A stretch of 64,000 nucleotides of DNA from Pseudomonadota bacterium (GCA_018821715.1 JAHJLN010000344.1:24165-88164), one strand, 5' to 3'. Counted from the stretch's first letter, positions 16,487 to 25,313 are shown. Notes: generated by a model from the letters alone, not told the origin. Program-made: numbers and translations.

Positions 16487-16831
16487 ATGGCAATTTTAAA
16501 TCAAAACAATACAAATATGACAGTGGACCTGGAAGGCTATCTTGAAGATTTCGAGTCCTGGACAGAAGAAACCGCATGTGAGTTGGCAGCCCGGGAGGGT
16601 GTGTCACAGGAGTGTCCCTTAGGCAATGATCGTATGGATATTTTAAGATTCATTCGAGATTACTACAAAAAATTCGAAGCATTCCCAATCGTGCGTGCTG
16701 TATGCAAAAATATTAAACAACCAAAGGATTGCCAGTATCAACAATTCCCTGATCCGCTCGTGGCATGGAAAATAGCTGGACTCCCAAAGCCGACACCGGA
16801 GGTATTTGCAAAAATCAAACACCATGCGTGA
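16487..16831 (+). CDS. DsrC/TusE superfamily protein lacking both functional cysteines (RspA-like)
   Basis: A 114-aa protein with the DsrC fold signature: LEGYLEDFESWTEETACELA near residues 16-35, ILRFIRDYYKKFEAFPIVRA near 50-70, and the C-terminal arm AWKIAGLPKPTPEV. In DsrC this arm carries two cysteines (C...AGLPKPTGC) that bear the trisulfide in sulfite reduction. Here Trp replaces the first and Pro-Glu replaces the Gly-Cys end. Members without these cysteines are grouped as RspA, with a suggested regulatory role. TGTGATATG gives a weak ribosome site. The gene fits a sulfur-metabolising host but sits outside any dsr operon. Confidence 0.85.
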   Translation: MAILNQNNTNMTVDLEGYLEDFESWTEETACELAAREGVSQECPLGNDRMDILRFIRDYYKKFEAFPIVRAVCKNIKQPKDCQYQQFPDPLVAWKIAGLPKPTPEVFAKIKHHA

Positions 16832-16993
16832 AGGTTGTAGAAATTTTAACAAAAAAGGAGGTTTTTTCTATTGCGCTTGAGCGGAGTAAGACAGTGCTAC
16901 AGATAAGGCAGCACAATACTATGATCTTGAATTGAAAAATTTAAAGGAAACAGTTCTTAATCGTTTAAGAAGGTGAATATAGTTGAAGAGTTA

Positions 16994-17037
16994 AACCCCA
17001 TATGCGAATGACAAAAAAGGCATCCGCATATGGGGTT
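16994..17037. terminator. Bidirectional terminator
   Basis: AACCCCATATGCG (16994-17006) and its perfect complement CGCATATGGGGTT (17025-17037) form a 13-bp stem with an 18-nt loop, followed by GTTTATTGTTTTT on the plus strand. It separates the RspA-like gene (plus) from the 44-aa gene (minus). Confidence 0.75.
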
Positions 17038-17048
17038 GTTTATTGTTT

Positions 17049-17183
17049 TTAGCAAGAGCAGTCGCAATGAGCTCGTTTCATATTACAGACCGATTCGTGT
17101 TCACCTTTGTCAATGCATTTAAAATATTCCTGATGGCATTTTATCGAGCAAGCATTTTCTTTTTTTTCGGATTTTTTCTCCAT
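17049..17183 (-). CDS. Tiny Cys-rich protein (44 aa)
   Basis: Starts MEKKSEKKENACSIKCHQEY and ends CDCSC. GGGAG precedes ATG 17183. It has seven cysteines in 44 residues, in C-x3-C-H, C-x9-C and C-D-C-S-C arrangements, so it is probably a small metal-binding protein in the manner of a metallothionein. It is converging on the RspA-like gene with a shared terminator between them. The assignment rests only on composition. Confidence 0.6.
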   Translation of the reverse strand: MEKKSEKKENACSIKCHQEYFKCIDKGEHESVCNMKRAHCDCSC

Positions 17184-17670
17184 GACAATCTCCCAGAAAA
17201 ACTTATCTTTATTTCTTAATCAAAATTCATTAGCATTTTGATTGATTTTATCCAAGCCTGGCTTGAAGCCAATAATTTCACTGGCAACAAGGTATAAGTA
17301 TAAAATAAGCATCAAATCCCTTTTTCCAATCTTAAATTCGTCAACCCATATGTTTTTAATCCAAACGTTAAAAAAGAATGAGATTTTTAGGCATACAGAC
17401 CTTATTTCAGTCGATTCAATAAAACAAAAATACTTACATGATCATGGCTTCAATTTTTAACGTCCTCTTTTTCGGCTTTTTTGATATCACAAACAGAAAT
17501 CAAGATTAGAAATTGTATTGTTGAAATTGAGAACGTCTCCTGACAATTTCAATTAGGATAATGATCCTTGACTTCAGGTGAGGTCTATTTTCTAATATAA
17601 AAAGATCATTTTTTTATTGCAATTTCATATAGTGAATAGTAAAATTTTAACGTCCGATGGGGGATAGGGC
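17184..17670. other. Intergenic region, no gene seen
   Basis: About 490 bp of AT-rich DNA. One open frame of about 70 codons (17242-17460, plus) lacks a ribosome site and family features, so I do not call it. Confidence 0.4.
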
Positions 17671-17743
17671 AATGCTGAGGAGCAACCCGAGCACCGGAGG
17701 ATAACGAAGCATTTAGGCGGGGTGAAAACCCCGCCCTTTTTAT
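17671..17743 (+). ncRNA. Possible small structured RNA ending in a terminator
   Basis: AATGCT (17671-17676) pairs with AGCATT (17708-17713) around a purine-rich loop containing GAGGAGCAACCCGAGC and CCGGAGGA. Directly after it comes a strong terminator: GGCGGGG (17716-17722), GAAA-type loop, CCCCGCC (17729-17735) and CTTTTT. No coding frame leads into it, so a short RNA or a mobile-element end is likely. No known RNA family was recognised. Confidence 0.35.
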
Positions 17744-17822
17744 AAGGGACTCAAGCTCAAACACAGTAAAATCAGACAATGATAAACTTCCGTAAGGGGC
17801 ATCACAGCTAAAAAAGAAAGGA

Positions 17823-18161
17823 CTATGGTGGAGGCTGATCCGTTTTGAGGGGCGACATGATTGCCTCATAATCTTGACCACCATAAAATATATTCAGAAT
17901 TTGCACCGCTTGTTTATCTTCATCGACAAGAAATGCTGCGACTGTCTTTTTTTCAAGGGGATATATTCTTAATCCTTTCATTAAATCATTGCGTTTTTGA
18001 CCTCTTATTGGTGCTATCTCCAGTTTTTGGCATTTGAATTTTAGCTTTTCAATATAAGACCATCCCCTTTCGGGAAAGCCGCTTTTTTCAGTGATATAGT
18101 TATATATATTTTCAAGATCTTTGATTGCATCCGGCATCAAAGAAACATCATATTTTTTCAT
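17823..18161 (-). CDS. parE: ParE/RelE-family toxin
   Basis: A 112-aa protein with the RelE/ParE fold pattern: YDVSLMPDAIKDLENIYNYI at residues 3-22, a central PIRGQKRNDLMKGLRIYPL and the C-terminal strand VQILNIFYGGQDYEAIM. ParE toxins poison gyrase or, as RelE types, cut mRNA. The ATG overlaps the stop of the ParD-like antitoxin gene by 4 bp (ATGA), the standard antitoxin-first layout. The tail KTDQPPP is longer than usual but otherwise the length is normal. Confidence 0.9.
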   Translation of the reverse strand: MKKYDVSLMPDAIKDLENIYNYITEKSGFPERGWSYIEKLKFKCQKLEIAPIRGQKRNDLMKGLRIYPLEKKTVAAFLVDEDKQAVQILNIFYGGQDYEAIMSPLKTDQPPP

Positions 18162-18442
18162 GAGACGTTCTTTTTTATCCGTTTTTTGTGGAGCTCTTCA
18201 ATGCTTTCAAATGCTGTGTCAAGTGGGACAGGGTTTCCATTTTGGGCCGAATGTTCCAAGCGTTCACGGATAGCAGAAAGTCTTGCTTGGTGTTCTTCTT
18301 CTCTTTTTTGCCATAGCCTAACGGCTTCCCTGATCAATTCACTTGTGGACCCGTAAGAGCCAGAGCCGACTTTTTCCTTTATTGTGGCCAGCATATCAGG
18401 GGGAAGGGTTATTGTAATTCTCTCGGCTTTTTCTTGTCGCAT
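18158..18442 (-). CDS. parD: ParD/CopG-type antitoxin
   Basis: A 94-aa antitoxin. The N-terminal ribbon-helix-helix (ERITITLPPDMLATIKEKVG; GSYGSTSELIREAVRLWQKR, residues 7-46) binds operator DNA. The charged C-terminal half would wrap the toxin. GGAGG lies upstream of ATG 18442, and a perfect palindrome lies 12-44 nt upstream, so the pair should repress its own promoter. It overlaps parE by 4 bp. Confidence 0.9.
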   Translation of the reverse strand: MRQEKAERITITLPPDMLATIKEKVGSGSYGSTSELIREAVRLWQKREEEHQARLSAIRERLEHSAQNGNPVPLDTAFESIEELHKKRIKKNVS

Positions 18443-18453
18443 GGTTTGCCTCC

Positions 18454-18486
18454 ATATAGCAGTATGACTTTATCATACTGCTATAG
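18454..18486. promoter_or_regulatory. Palindromic operator of parDE
   Basis: TATAGCAGTATG (18455-18466) and CATACTGCTATA (18474-18485) form a perfect 12-bp inverted repeat (13 bp with the next inner pair), directly upstream of parD. Its place and symmetry fit a ribbon-helix-helix repressor site. Confidence 0.75.
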
Positions 18487-18716
18487 AAGAAAAATCTCAA
18501 CCTATTTCATAATTTAGAAACATTAATTGGTTTTTGGGCGTATTTGCCTTGTCTTGTTTTTCAGATTGTCAAATAACCTATACCTTTTTTAACAACCACC
18601 CAAAAACCCAAGACCCGCATTCCTTCATGTAAAAAAAGGTCCGTAATTAATTTATTGACGCCATGTAAAGAGTGTTCTATAACCTTGTTTAACACTCACA
18701 TTAAAAAAGGTGCTCA

Positions 18717-19289
18717 ATGACAAACATCGGCTATATCAGAGTCAGTTCAATTTCACAAAATGATGCAAGGCAACTTGACGGTGTTCCCCTGGATAAAGTC
18801 TTCAAAGAAAAAATATCCGGAAAATCAATTAAAAGGCCAGGCCTTGAAAAATGCCTGGATTATATAAGAGAAGGCGACACCCTTCATATCCATTCCATGG
18901 ATCGCCTGGCCAGAAATCTTAAAGACCTTCAAAATATAGTAGATGATTTAACCGGCCAGGGGGTTACCATTCAATTTCATAAAGAAAACCTTATCTTCAG
19001 CAACACAGCAAACGCCATGAATAAACTCATGCTGCAGATGATGGGAGCATTCGCTGAATTTGAAAGATCCTTAATTAAAGAAAGACAACTTGAAGGCATT
19101 GCAGCAGCCAAGAAAAAGGGGAAACATTTAGGCCGGCTCCCGTCTCTATCAGTGGATCAGAAAAAGGAAGCCATTTCTATGGTAGAAACCGGAACACCCA
19201 AAACTGAAGTAGCTAAACATTTTGGGATAAGTCGTCCAACATTATACAGTGTTCTAAAGCAAGAAAAAAAAGAATGCGTTCAAGAATAA
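18717..19289 (+). CDS. Serine recombinase (resolvase/invertase family)
   Basis: A 190-aa protein. The catalytic domain starts GYIRVSSISQNDARQ with the nucleophile Ser at residue 10 or 11, followed by the arginine block DRLARNLKDLQ and the long helix MLQMMGAFAEFERSLIKERQ. The C-terminal helix-turn-helix (GTPKTEVAKHFGISRPTLYS) ends near 180. The length is that of small resolvases and invertases. No transposase lies beside it, so it may be a stand-alone resolvase from a plasmid or island. AAAAAAGGTG precedes ATG 18717. It is not closely similar to the Tn3 resolvase at 24375-24932. Confidence 0.9.
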   Translation: MTNIGYIRVSSISQNDARQLDGVPLDKVFKEKISGKSIKRPGLEKCLDYIREGDTLHIHSMDRLARNLKDLQNIVDDLTGQGVTIQFHKENLIFSNTANAMNKLMLQMMGAFAEFERSLIKERQLEGIAAAKKKGKHLGRLPSLSVDQKKEAISMVETGTPKTEVAKHFGISRPTLYSVLKQEKKECVQE

Positions 19290-19588
19290 TTCTGAAAGCG
19301 TATAGACATAGGGCTCTTCTAAAGATTAACAGGGATAGTCTGGGGGTTAATCCCCACCCGAAAAAGGACCTTGACTGATAGGTAGTCCTCACCACAATAT
19401 ACCTCGATTTTATCTGTCAAATTTTCGATTCAGATAGGCCACGACAGCCATGACAAATAAAAAAAGAAACCAATACCATTTTGAAAGATGACTTTGGATA
19501 TCGGCCGACTGTCCTATATATGGCCTATTGTCAAATATACAAATGGATAAGATTTTACAGCCAGGTAATACACTGATATCACACAAAT
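19290..19588. other. Intergenic region, no confident gene
   Basis: About 300 bp. On the minus strand a frame ending in KWYWFLFLFVMAVVAYLNRK looks like a membrane helix, but it runs into the 5' end of the next gene without a clear start, so I leave it uncalled. Confidence 0.35.
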
Positions 19589-20266
19589 ATGAATAATATC
19601 CTGATACCAGCATCAAACCCTGAAGATTGGAAAAAATTCCTTGCTGACCCTGAAAAACAGTGGAAAAAGGGTTATTCAGCAAGGACTCTTGCTTATTGTT
19701 GGCATGCTGCTAATGGTATTCCCGCTGAAGTATTGTCTGTTTTGAAACAATTGCCGGAACTATCCAGAATCGAACCATTATTTATTATCCCTGAGCATAA
19801 AGTTTCACTGCCAGGTGGTGGAGCGCCTTCACAAAATGATATCTGGGTTCTTGGAAAAACCGACATGCATTTGATATCAATCACAGTTGAAGGGAAAGTT
19901 TCTGAACCATTCGGGCCTACAGTCGAGGAGTGGTTTAAAAACCCATCTCCTGGCAAAGAAAAACGACTTAAGTTCTTGTGCGAAGAATTAGGTCTGTCTT
20001 ATCCGATTCCAAACAATATTCGATATCAATTGTTACATAGGACTGTATCTGCCATACTGGAAGCCAAACGATTTCAAACTGACCGGGCGGGAATGATTGT
20101 ACATTCGTTCAGCCCTGCAAATGAGTGGTTTGAAGATTACCAGACATTTATTGATCTATTCAAACTCAATGCTGATATAAATAAGTTGGCTTTGACCACC
20201 TTGCCAAATGGGATAGTGTTGTATTTTGCATGGATTCACGGGGATGAAAAATACTTGGAAATTTAA
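19589..20266 (+). CDS. DUF6946-like conserved hypothetical protein
   Basis: A 225-aa protein. The blocks NPEDWKKFLADPEKQWKKGY, SARTLAYCWHAANGIP, IIPEHKVSLPGGGAPSQNDI and ITVEGKVSEPFGPTVEEW fit a widespread family I recall as DUF6946. The E-H-K ... N-D ... E-G-K arrangement resembles a restriction-endonuclease-like core, so a nuclease role is possible but unproven. No strong ribosome site precedes ATG 19589. It lies among defence and mobile genes. Confidence 0.65.
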   Translation: MNNILIPASNPEDWKKFLADPEKQWKKGYSARTLAYCWHAANGIPAEVLSVLKQLPELSRIEPLFIIPEHKVSLPGGGAPSQNDIWVLGKTDMHLISITVEGKVSEPFGPTVEEWFKNPSPGKEKRLKFLCEELGLSYPIPNNIRYQLLHRTVSAILEAKRFQTDRAGMIVHSFSPANEWFEDYQTFIDLFKLNADINKLALTTLPNGIVLYFAWIHGDEKYLEI

Positions 20267-20283
20267 CTTGGGATAGACTTTAA

Positions 20284-20427
20284 ATTAAAATAAATGAAGA
20301 ACGTTTGACAGAAATCGAGATAAAATTAGCTTATCAGGAAAAAACCATCAAAGATTTGAATGATGTTATTTGTGATCAGCAGAAGGAAATTGAAAAACTC
20401 GGTTCAATCTGTAGCGTTTGGATTTAA
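20284..20427 (+). pseudogene. slyX: slyX remnant
   Basis: The frame reads NEERLTEIEIKLAYQEKTIK then DLNDVICDQQKEIEKL, the clear N-terminal signature of SlyX, a small coiled-coil protein. There is no ATG, GTG or TTG after the upstream in-frame TAA (20281-20283), no ribosome site, and the frame ends after 47 codons where SlyX proteins usually reach about 70. I read it as a degraded copy. Confidence 0.65.
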
Positions 20428-20987
20428 AATTTGATATTTGCTTGCATGTAGTTTCACAAAATGATAGCTGACAGGCTGATGATAAAAAACTGTCAGCTAT
20501 CAAGCGAATATATTCCTATGATTCAAGATAGTTGAATGGCCAGTAAGTTGACAGATTGCGCTTTTTAGTGCGAAGGTTGGGGTTACCCCTATAAAGCAAG
20601 AGGGAAAGGAATCTGTTCGGGAATAATTTTGACAACGTAAGACATAGTCAACTCCTCAAAACCTTTAACATCCCGATATAAATAAAAACAGTTTTTCGTT
20701 AAAGATTGAAGTCAAGATTATGCATTTTATCTTTGAATGCTGAACGGTCAATTAAACTACAGATTGAATTTTCCTGTTGCTTTTCGCTGTCAGGAATGAT
20801 TATCTCAGGTTATGTTGTAAGCTTTTGATAAAATATCACAATTATTCCATCTGGATATTATTCTAACATAAATGATATCCGGATAGTATTAATACACGAA
20901 AGATATGCACCACCTACATATCATAAAATATGCGGAATCGTTCAGTCACTTTTTAGGTATAGAACAAAATATATATGGGGTTTGACC
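20428..20987. other. Intergenic region with one inverted repeat
   Basis: About 560 bp upstream of the SIR2-STAND gene. It holds a perfect 12-bp inverted repeat, GATAGCTGACAG (20463-20474) / CTGTCAGCTATC (20490-20501), with a 15-nt loop and no T-run. On the minus strand a micro-frame MSYVVKIIPEQIPFPLAL (ATG near 20652, with GAGGAG before it) ends after 18 codons and may be the stub of a lost gene. Confidence 0.45.
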
Positions 20988-23900
20988 ATGGAACCAATTT
21001 TCAAGAATTCTGATAAATTGTTAGAGGACGCTTCAAAAGGCGAATTAGTACTATTTCTTGGCGCCGGGATAAATGTTGGTTGTAAAATGGGAGACCCCCC
21101 ATTAGACGCACCTCTTGGTAATACATTGCCAGCTGATATTTCTAACCATTTTTTTCCAGAAGAACCATACACCGGCGAAAGCTTAAGATCTGTCTCCGGG
21201 AAAATACAAAAGATTAAAACTGATAAAAAATTACGTGAATATTTAGCTAAAAGACTGCACCCGGTTGAGTTATCAAACGCTCTATCGTTAGTACCCTTAA
21301 TCAAATGGAAAAGCATTTATACGGTAAATATAGATTACGGTATTGAAACCGCGTATGCTAAAATCAGTGATAAAGTGCAAAACATACATCCAATTATTCT
21401 CCCCAATGATCCTGTCGCTGCTGATATTGATATGGAACTCCCCTATTATAAGTTGCATGGTTGCCTAATGAATAATGAAAGCAACGTAATTTTTTCGCAT
21501 AGAGATTATACAAAAGCTCGAGAAAAAAATTTAAGATTGTTTGCTCATCTAACAGTTACTCTATGCGAATCATCTTTATTATTCATTGGTTTTGGATTCG
21601 AAGATTCTGATTTCTTCGATCTTTGGGAGAGTGTAAAAGATTATGGAGGGTCATCATCTAAGTTTAGAACTCATTATTTAGTTAAGCCCTCCCCCCTTCC
21701 AAGCTATATTGAGTCAATGGAGATTGATGGTGTCACGGTAATAGACTCAAAGAGTGAAGATTTTTTACCTTGGCTTAAAGCAAATCTACACAAAACTCCA
21801 GTATCCATAGCAAACAAAATTGTTGAAAGAAGCGCCAGCATTACTAGATGGGCTCAAGAGCAGTATTCAGTTTCTCTGCCCCCAAATATTGCAGATTCAT
21901 TAAAAAAGACCTGTCAAATAGTATCTGAATTAAAATCACCAGTCCGCTTGCCTGAAAATAGCAATTATCTCAAGGGAGCACAACCCTTTTGGGATGATAT
22001 CCAAAATGGTTTGCTTATTAAAAGAGAAATCCAGGAGGATTTGATAGAAGATATCCATGACTGGGAAAGATCAAAAAAACCTAAAATCAGTTTACTATTG
22101 GGTGCTGCTGGCTTTGGAAAAACCAGTGTCTTGATGCAAACTGCTTATGATATCTCAAAAGAAAACGGGCCCATTGTATTATGGGCAAGGCAAAATACTG
22201 AATTTAACCCCATTGCAGTTGCTGAATTCTGTGCCTTTCTCAAGCAGCCCGCAATACTATTTATAGACGATGGTCCAAAATATATGGCCGCAATTCGGAA
22301 ACTTCATTTCGATGCTGTAAGTCATAAAATACAACTATACATTATCGTGGGTGCTCGGCCTAGTGAATGGAATTCTGCACGTGGGACAAGCTCACTATCA
22401 ATTCTTTCAACCTTTCGATTACAAAGGCTTTCTGAAAATGAAATACGTAATTTGTCAATAACATTAAAAAAATCTGGTTTGCTGAAAGAAAAAAATGAAA
22501 ACCTAACCATCGATGAAATTCAAGAGCACTTTGTTAATGTCGGAGAAAATCACATTATCGCAGGTTTGAGAACTGTGTTGTTTGGGAATGATACAAAATT
22601 TAATGAAATTATTGCTGATGAATATTATCGGATACAAAATGAGATAGCTCGAAAAATTTATTTGTCTGTAGCCCTCTCACACAGTCTAGGAATATTTATG
22701 CCTGCGGCGCTGGCTAGCAGATTAACAGAGTTACCGATTATTGATTATCATACAAAAATTGAACTGTATCTTGAAGATATCGTTCTAGAGGATAGCGATA
22801 AAATCTCTGGGGATTTATTGTTTTTTACACAGCATAGAGTGATCGCAGAATCATTGCTTGAATCAGTCGCAGACCCGGAAAGTATTATTCAGTTACTTCA
22901 AAGAATTTCGAAAGCGGTTAACCCACACTCATTTAATGAATATAAACTGTTAACAAGAATTTACGATGAAGATTATTTAGGAACAACTCTAAAAGAAACA
23001 GGGCGGATAAGATCCTTTTATAAATACTTGATGGAAGAATTCCCGGCAGACCCATACATTAAACAACATGCTGCAATTTTTGAATCGAAAGACAAACAAT
23101 TTGATACAGCACGAAACCTTGCGGATGAAGCGATCAAATTGGGTGATAGGCATCCTCATTTTCTAAATACAAAGGGTACAATTTGGTTGCGAGAAGCCAT
23201 TGATGAGTCAAAGCCGGATAGAGCTGAGTATGCCTTAAAGCAAGGGGTATCTTTAATCAGAGAGCGAATTTCGAAAGATGCCGACAAAGAGATACATTAC
23301 CATAGCCTCATTGACAAACTTCTTGATTGGGCTATAAGAAAACCGCATTTATCTGAAGAACAAAGATTGCGTGCCCTTGAGGAAGCTCAAGCAGATTTAG
23401 ATGATGCATTAAGGCTATACCCTATGAGTAGTGAACTTAGCACGTTGATGGGTAGGCTTAACATCGGAATTGAAAGAATTCCAGAGGCCGAAGATAGACT
23501 TAAAAGAAGTATATATTTAGATGCTGGAAATATAAGAGCAATCTTACTCTTAGCAAGCCTTTTAATTAAGAAAGGGGAAGATGATATCGCATTAACCTAT
23601 TTGAATGATGGCATGTCTTATGCTCCCAAAAGTTCAGGTTTATTAAGACTAAAATTAAAATGTTTGATACGATTAAACAAAAGCTGGGACGAACAAAAAA
23701 GAGTATATCTTGAGTATTTAAGGCTGACACAAGATGACTACAGTAAAAGAATTGTTTTTATAAAGGGATTAATAGAACATGGAGACTATACCACAGCAGC
23801 AAGGCAAATTAAGACGATTAAAGATTCAACTATTTCGTTTCATAATAAGCTTAATCTCAGAGCAGATTTGAACTCTGAGGACGGAAGCCCAATGATTGTC

Positions 23901-24089
23901 TCTGGAACATACACATCCTATCGGCTTGGAAAGGGCTTTATTGCTATCCAGGGTTTCCCCCGTAATCTTGATGCTCATTTACAATTATCAACAATTTCGA
24001 ATAGGAGTTATCCTCGTGATGGTGAAATCCTAAAAATTGAAATCGCAGTTAATGGATTGGGTATACATGTAAAAAAAATGGTTTCATAA
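20988..24089 (+). CDS. SIR2-STAND-TPR defence protein
   Basis: A 1033-aa protein, likely an anti-phage NTPase. The N-terminal SIR2-like domain (about 1-260) has the NAD-site motifs LFLGAGIN near 25, YTVNIDYG near 112 and YKLHG near 154, with the catalytic His. A STAND/NACHT-like P-loop domain follows, with LLLGAAGFGKTSVL near 370 and FIDDGPKYMAA as Walker B near 425. The C-terminal third is TPR-like repeats (about 680-950). Proteins of this plan, such as Avs5 and other SIR2-STANDs, sense phage products and deplete NAD. Start ATG 20988 is preferred to a TTG 6 nt earlier. It stands alone, next to other defence genes. Confidence 0.85.
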   Translation: MEPIFKNSDKLLEDASKGELVLFLGAGINVGCKMGDPPLDAPLGNTLPADISNHFFPEEPYTGESLRSVSGKIQKIKTDKKLREYLAKRLHPVELSNALSLVPLIKWKSIYTVNIDYGIETAYAKISDKVQNIHPIILPNDPVAADIDMELPYYKLHGCLMNNESNVIFSHRDYTKAREKNLRLFAHLTVTLCESSLLFIGFGFEDSDFFDLWESVKDYGGSSSKFRTHYLVKPSPLPSYIESMEIDGVTVIDSKSEDFLPWLKANLHKTPVSIANKIVERSASITRWAQEQYSVSLPPNIADSLKKTCQIVSELKSPVRLPENSNYLKGAQPFWDDIQNGLLIKREIQEDLIEDIHDWERSKKPKISLLLGAAGFGKTSVLMQTAYDISKENGPIVLWARQNTEFNPIAVAEFCAFLKQPAILFIDDGPKYMAAIRKLHFDAVSHKIQLYIIVGARPSEWNSARGTSSLSILSTFRLQRLSENEIRNLSITLKKSGLLKEKNENLTIDEIQEHFVNVGENHIIAGLRTVLFGNDTKFNEIIADEYYRIQNEIARKIYLSVALSHSLGIFMPAALASRLTELPIIDYHTKIELYLEDIVLEDSDKISGDLLFFTQHRVIAESLLESVADPESIIQLLQRISKAVNPHSFNEYKLLTRIYDEDYLGTTLKETGRIRSFYKYLMEEFPADPYIKQHAAIFESKDKQFDTARNLADEAIKLGDRHPHFLNTKGTIWLREAIDESKPDRAEYALKQGVSLIRERISKDADKEIHYHSLIDKLLDWAIRKPHLSEEQRLRALEEAQADLDDALRLYPMSSELSTLMGRLNIGIERIPEAEDRLKRSIYLDAGNIRAILLLASLLIKKGEDDIALTYLNDGMSYAPKSSGLLRLKLKCLIRLNKSWDEQKRVYLEYLRLTQDDYSKRIVFIKGLIEHGDYTTAARQIKTIKDSTISFHNKLNLRADLNSEDGSPMIVSGTYTSYRLGKGFIAIQGFPRNLDAHLQLSTISNRSYPRDGEILKIEIAVNGLGIHVKKMVS

Positions 24090-24201
24090 CTATCATAACG
24101 TGGTCAGATCTAAGTTTGACTCTTGTGAGGAATTAACAAATGTACCGGACTACGCAGAACCCCATACCCCAGTCTGATAAAATCAAATCAAACGAATACC
24201 T

Positions 24202-24344
24202 TTAATCCATCAATATAGCTTTTTGCATAAGCATCTGGTTGTTCTGATAGAAAGGGACATCGGTGTTTCCAAGTACTGTCGGCGGAACATTTGACAATTC
24301 TGACAAATTATCCATTGGTACAATGACCGTTTTAGCACCATTTT
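24202..24344 (-). pseudogene. 3' fragment of a BrxL/Lon-like protease gene
   Basis: The last 47 codons (QNGAKTVIVPMDNLSELSNV ... VPFYQNNQMLMQKAILMD) match the C-terminus of BrxL/TIGR02688-type Lon-related ATPases of BREX and similar systems. The upstream part is cut off exactly at the Tn3 inverted repeat (24345). The frame runs on into transposon sequence without meaning. It is a remnant of a lost defence gene. Confidence 0.6.
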
Positions 24345-24379
24345 GGGGTATTTTGAGCAGTCCCTCGAAATTGCCTAGT
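24345..24379 (+). repeat. Left terminal inverted repeat of Tn3-family element
   Basis: Begins GGGGTATTTTGAGCAGTCCC and ends GCCTAGT. It matches the complement of 28770-28804 at 34 of 35 positions. It overlaps the last codons of tnpR. Confidence 0.9.
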
Positions 24380-24932
24380 GTTGCGCTGAAGCTGGTACCC
24401 AACGATACAGAGTGGGGATAGATACGCCCAGGTTCTGAGCTACATCGCGGGGTGGGATCCCATTAGCCAACAGTTTTTTTGCTGATTCGATCTTGCTGTC
24501 TGTCATCTGCCGTTTACGCCCGCCCTTTCGTCCGAGCCGCCGGGCTGCCTCCAGTCCTGCACGGGTACGCTCTACCGTCAATTCTCGTTCCATCTCAGCA
24601 AGACTGGCCATGACATGGAAGAAAAATCGTCCCGACGTTGTGCCGGTATCAATAGCGTCAGTTACACTCTTAAACTGGATGCTTTTTTTATGCAGCTCAC
24701 TGATTAAATCAACCAGTTGTTTTACACTGCGCCCAAGCCGATCTAATTTCCAGACGACAAGGGTGTCACCTTCGCGCAATATTTCCATTGCTTTGATAAG
24801 TCCTGGCCGATCGGCTCGAGTCCCGCTGACTTTATCTTCAAAAAGTTTTTTGCATCCGGCTTTTTCCAACGCATCACGTTGAAGGTCCAAATTCTGGTCT
24901 TGGGTTGAGACGCGTGCATATCCGATCAACAT
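24375..24932 (-). CDS. tnpR: Tn3-family resolvase TnpR
   Basis: A 185-aa serine recombinase of the Tn3/gamma-delta type. Catalytic Ser at residue 9 in YARVSTQDQNLD, the EDKVSGTRADRPGL loop, DRLGRSVKQLVDLI and the E-helix RFFFHVMASLAEMERELTVE are all present. The C-terminal helix-turn-helix (NGIPPRDVAQNLGVSIPTLY) binds res. It resolves transposition cointegrates. The stop lies inside the terminal inverted repeat. The PIN-like toxin gene lies just upstream, 6 bp from the ATG. Confidence 0.95.
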   Translation of the reverse strand: MLIGYARVSTQDQNLDLQRDALEKAGCKKLFEDKVSGTRADRPGLIKAMEILREGDTLVVWKLDRLGRSVKQLVDLISELHKKSIQFKSVTDAIDTGTTSGRFFFHVMASLAEMERELTVERTRAGLEAARRLGRKGGRKRQMTDSKIESAKKLLANGIPPRDVAQNLGVSIPTLYRWVPASAQH

Positions 24933-24938
24933 AACCGC

Positions 24939-25313
24939 TCACTTTCTCGTTGGAAACGGCAGCAAACGTAGACGCGTGCGTTTTGGATCAACGGTTATCA
25001 ACGCACCTTCTTCCAATTCGGCAGCCATCTGCCTTAAGGCTGCAATAACTGGCCAGCCAATAACATCTGGGCTGACATTTTCTGCACGGATTTGAACGAC
25101 ACTAGGTTTCTCACCATGTGTTACTGCAAGAATCGCACTGAAATCAAGATCGTGGGTGAGTACAACATAATTGTTGGCTTTTGCATAATCCATGATTTCT
25201 TTGTCCGGTGCATTCGCCGCTCCAATTGTCGACCAATGCGCTGACTCAACGCTGGCATCGTCAAACAGTTTCACCCAACGTGGTGACAAGTTCATATCGA
25301 TCAGGATCTTCAT
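24939..25313 (-). CDS. DUF5615 PIN-like toxin
   Basis: A 124-aa protein with the PIN-like acidic residues: ILIDMNLSPRWVKLF at the N-terminus, DKEIMDYAKANNYVVLTHDL with the following DF, and a C-terminal basic tail. DUF5615 proteins are putative ribonuclease toxins paired with DUF433 antitoxins. The ATG overlaps the antitoxin stop by 4 bp. It is carried by the Tn3 element between tnpR and tnpA. Confidence 0.88.
   Translation of the reverse strand: MKILIDMNLSPRWVKLFDDASVESAHWSTIGAANAPDKEIMDYAKANNYVVLTHDLDFSAILAVTHGEKPSVVQIRAENVSPDVIGWPVIAALRQMAAELEEGALITVDPKRTRLRLLPFPTRK

Noticed and set aside
16858-16977. Frame near a good AAGGAGG site ending KNLKETVLNRLRR
   Set aside because: An open frame needs a frameshift to join the ribosome site with the coiled-coil end; could be a broken small gene, not supported.
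17242-17460. 72-codon open frame
   Set aside because: No ribosome site and no recognisable features.
19410-19682. 90-codon minus-strand frame with a C-terminal membrane helix
   Set aside because: Overlaps the start of the DUF6946-like gene, and no convincing start lies before that overlap.
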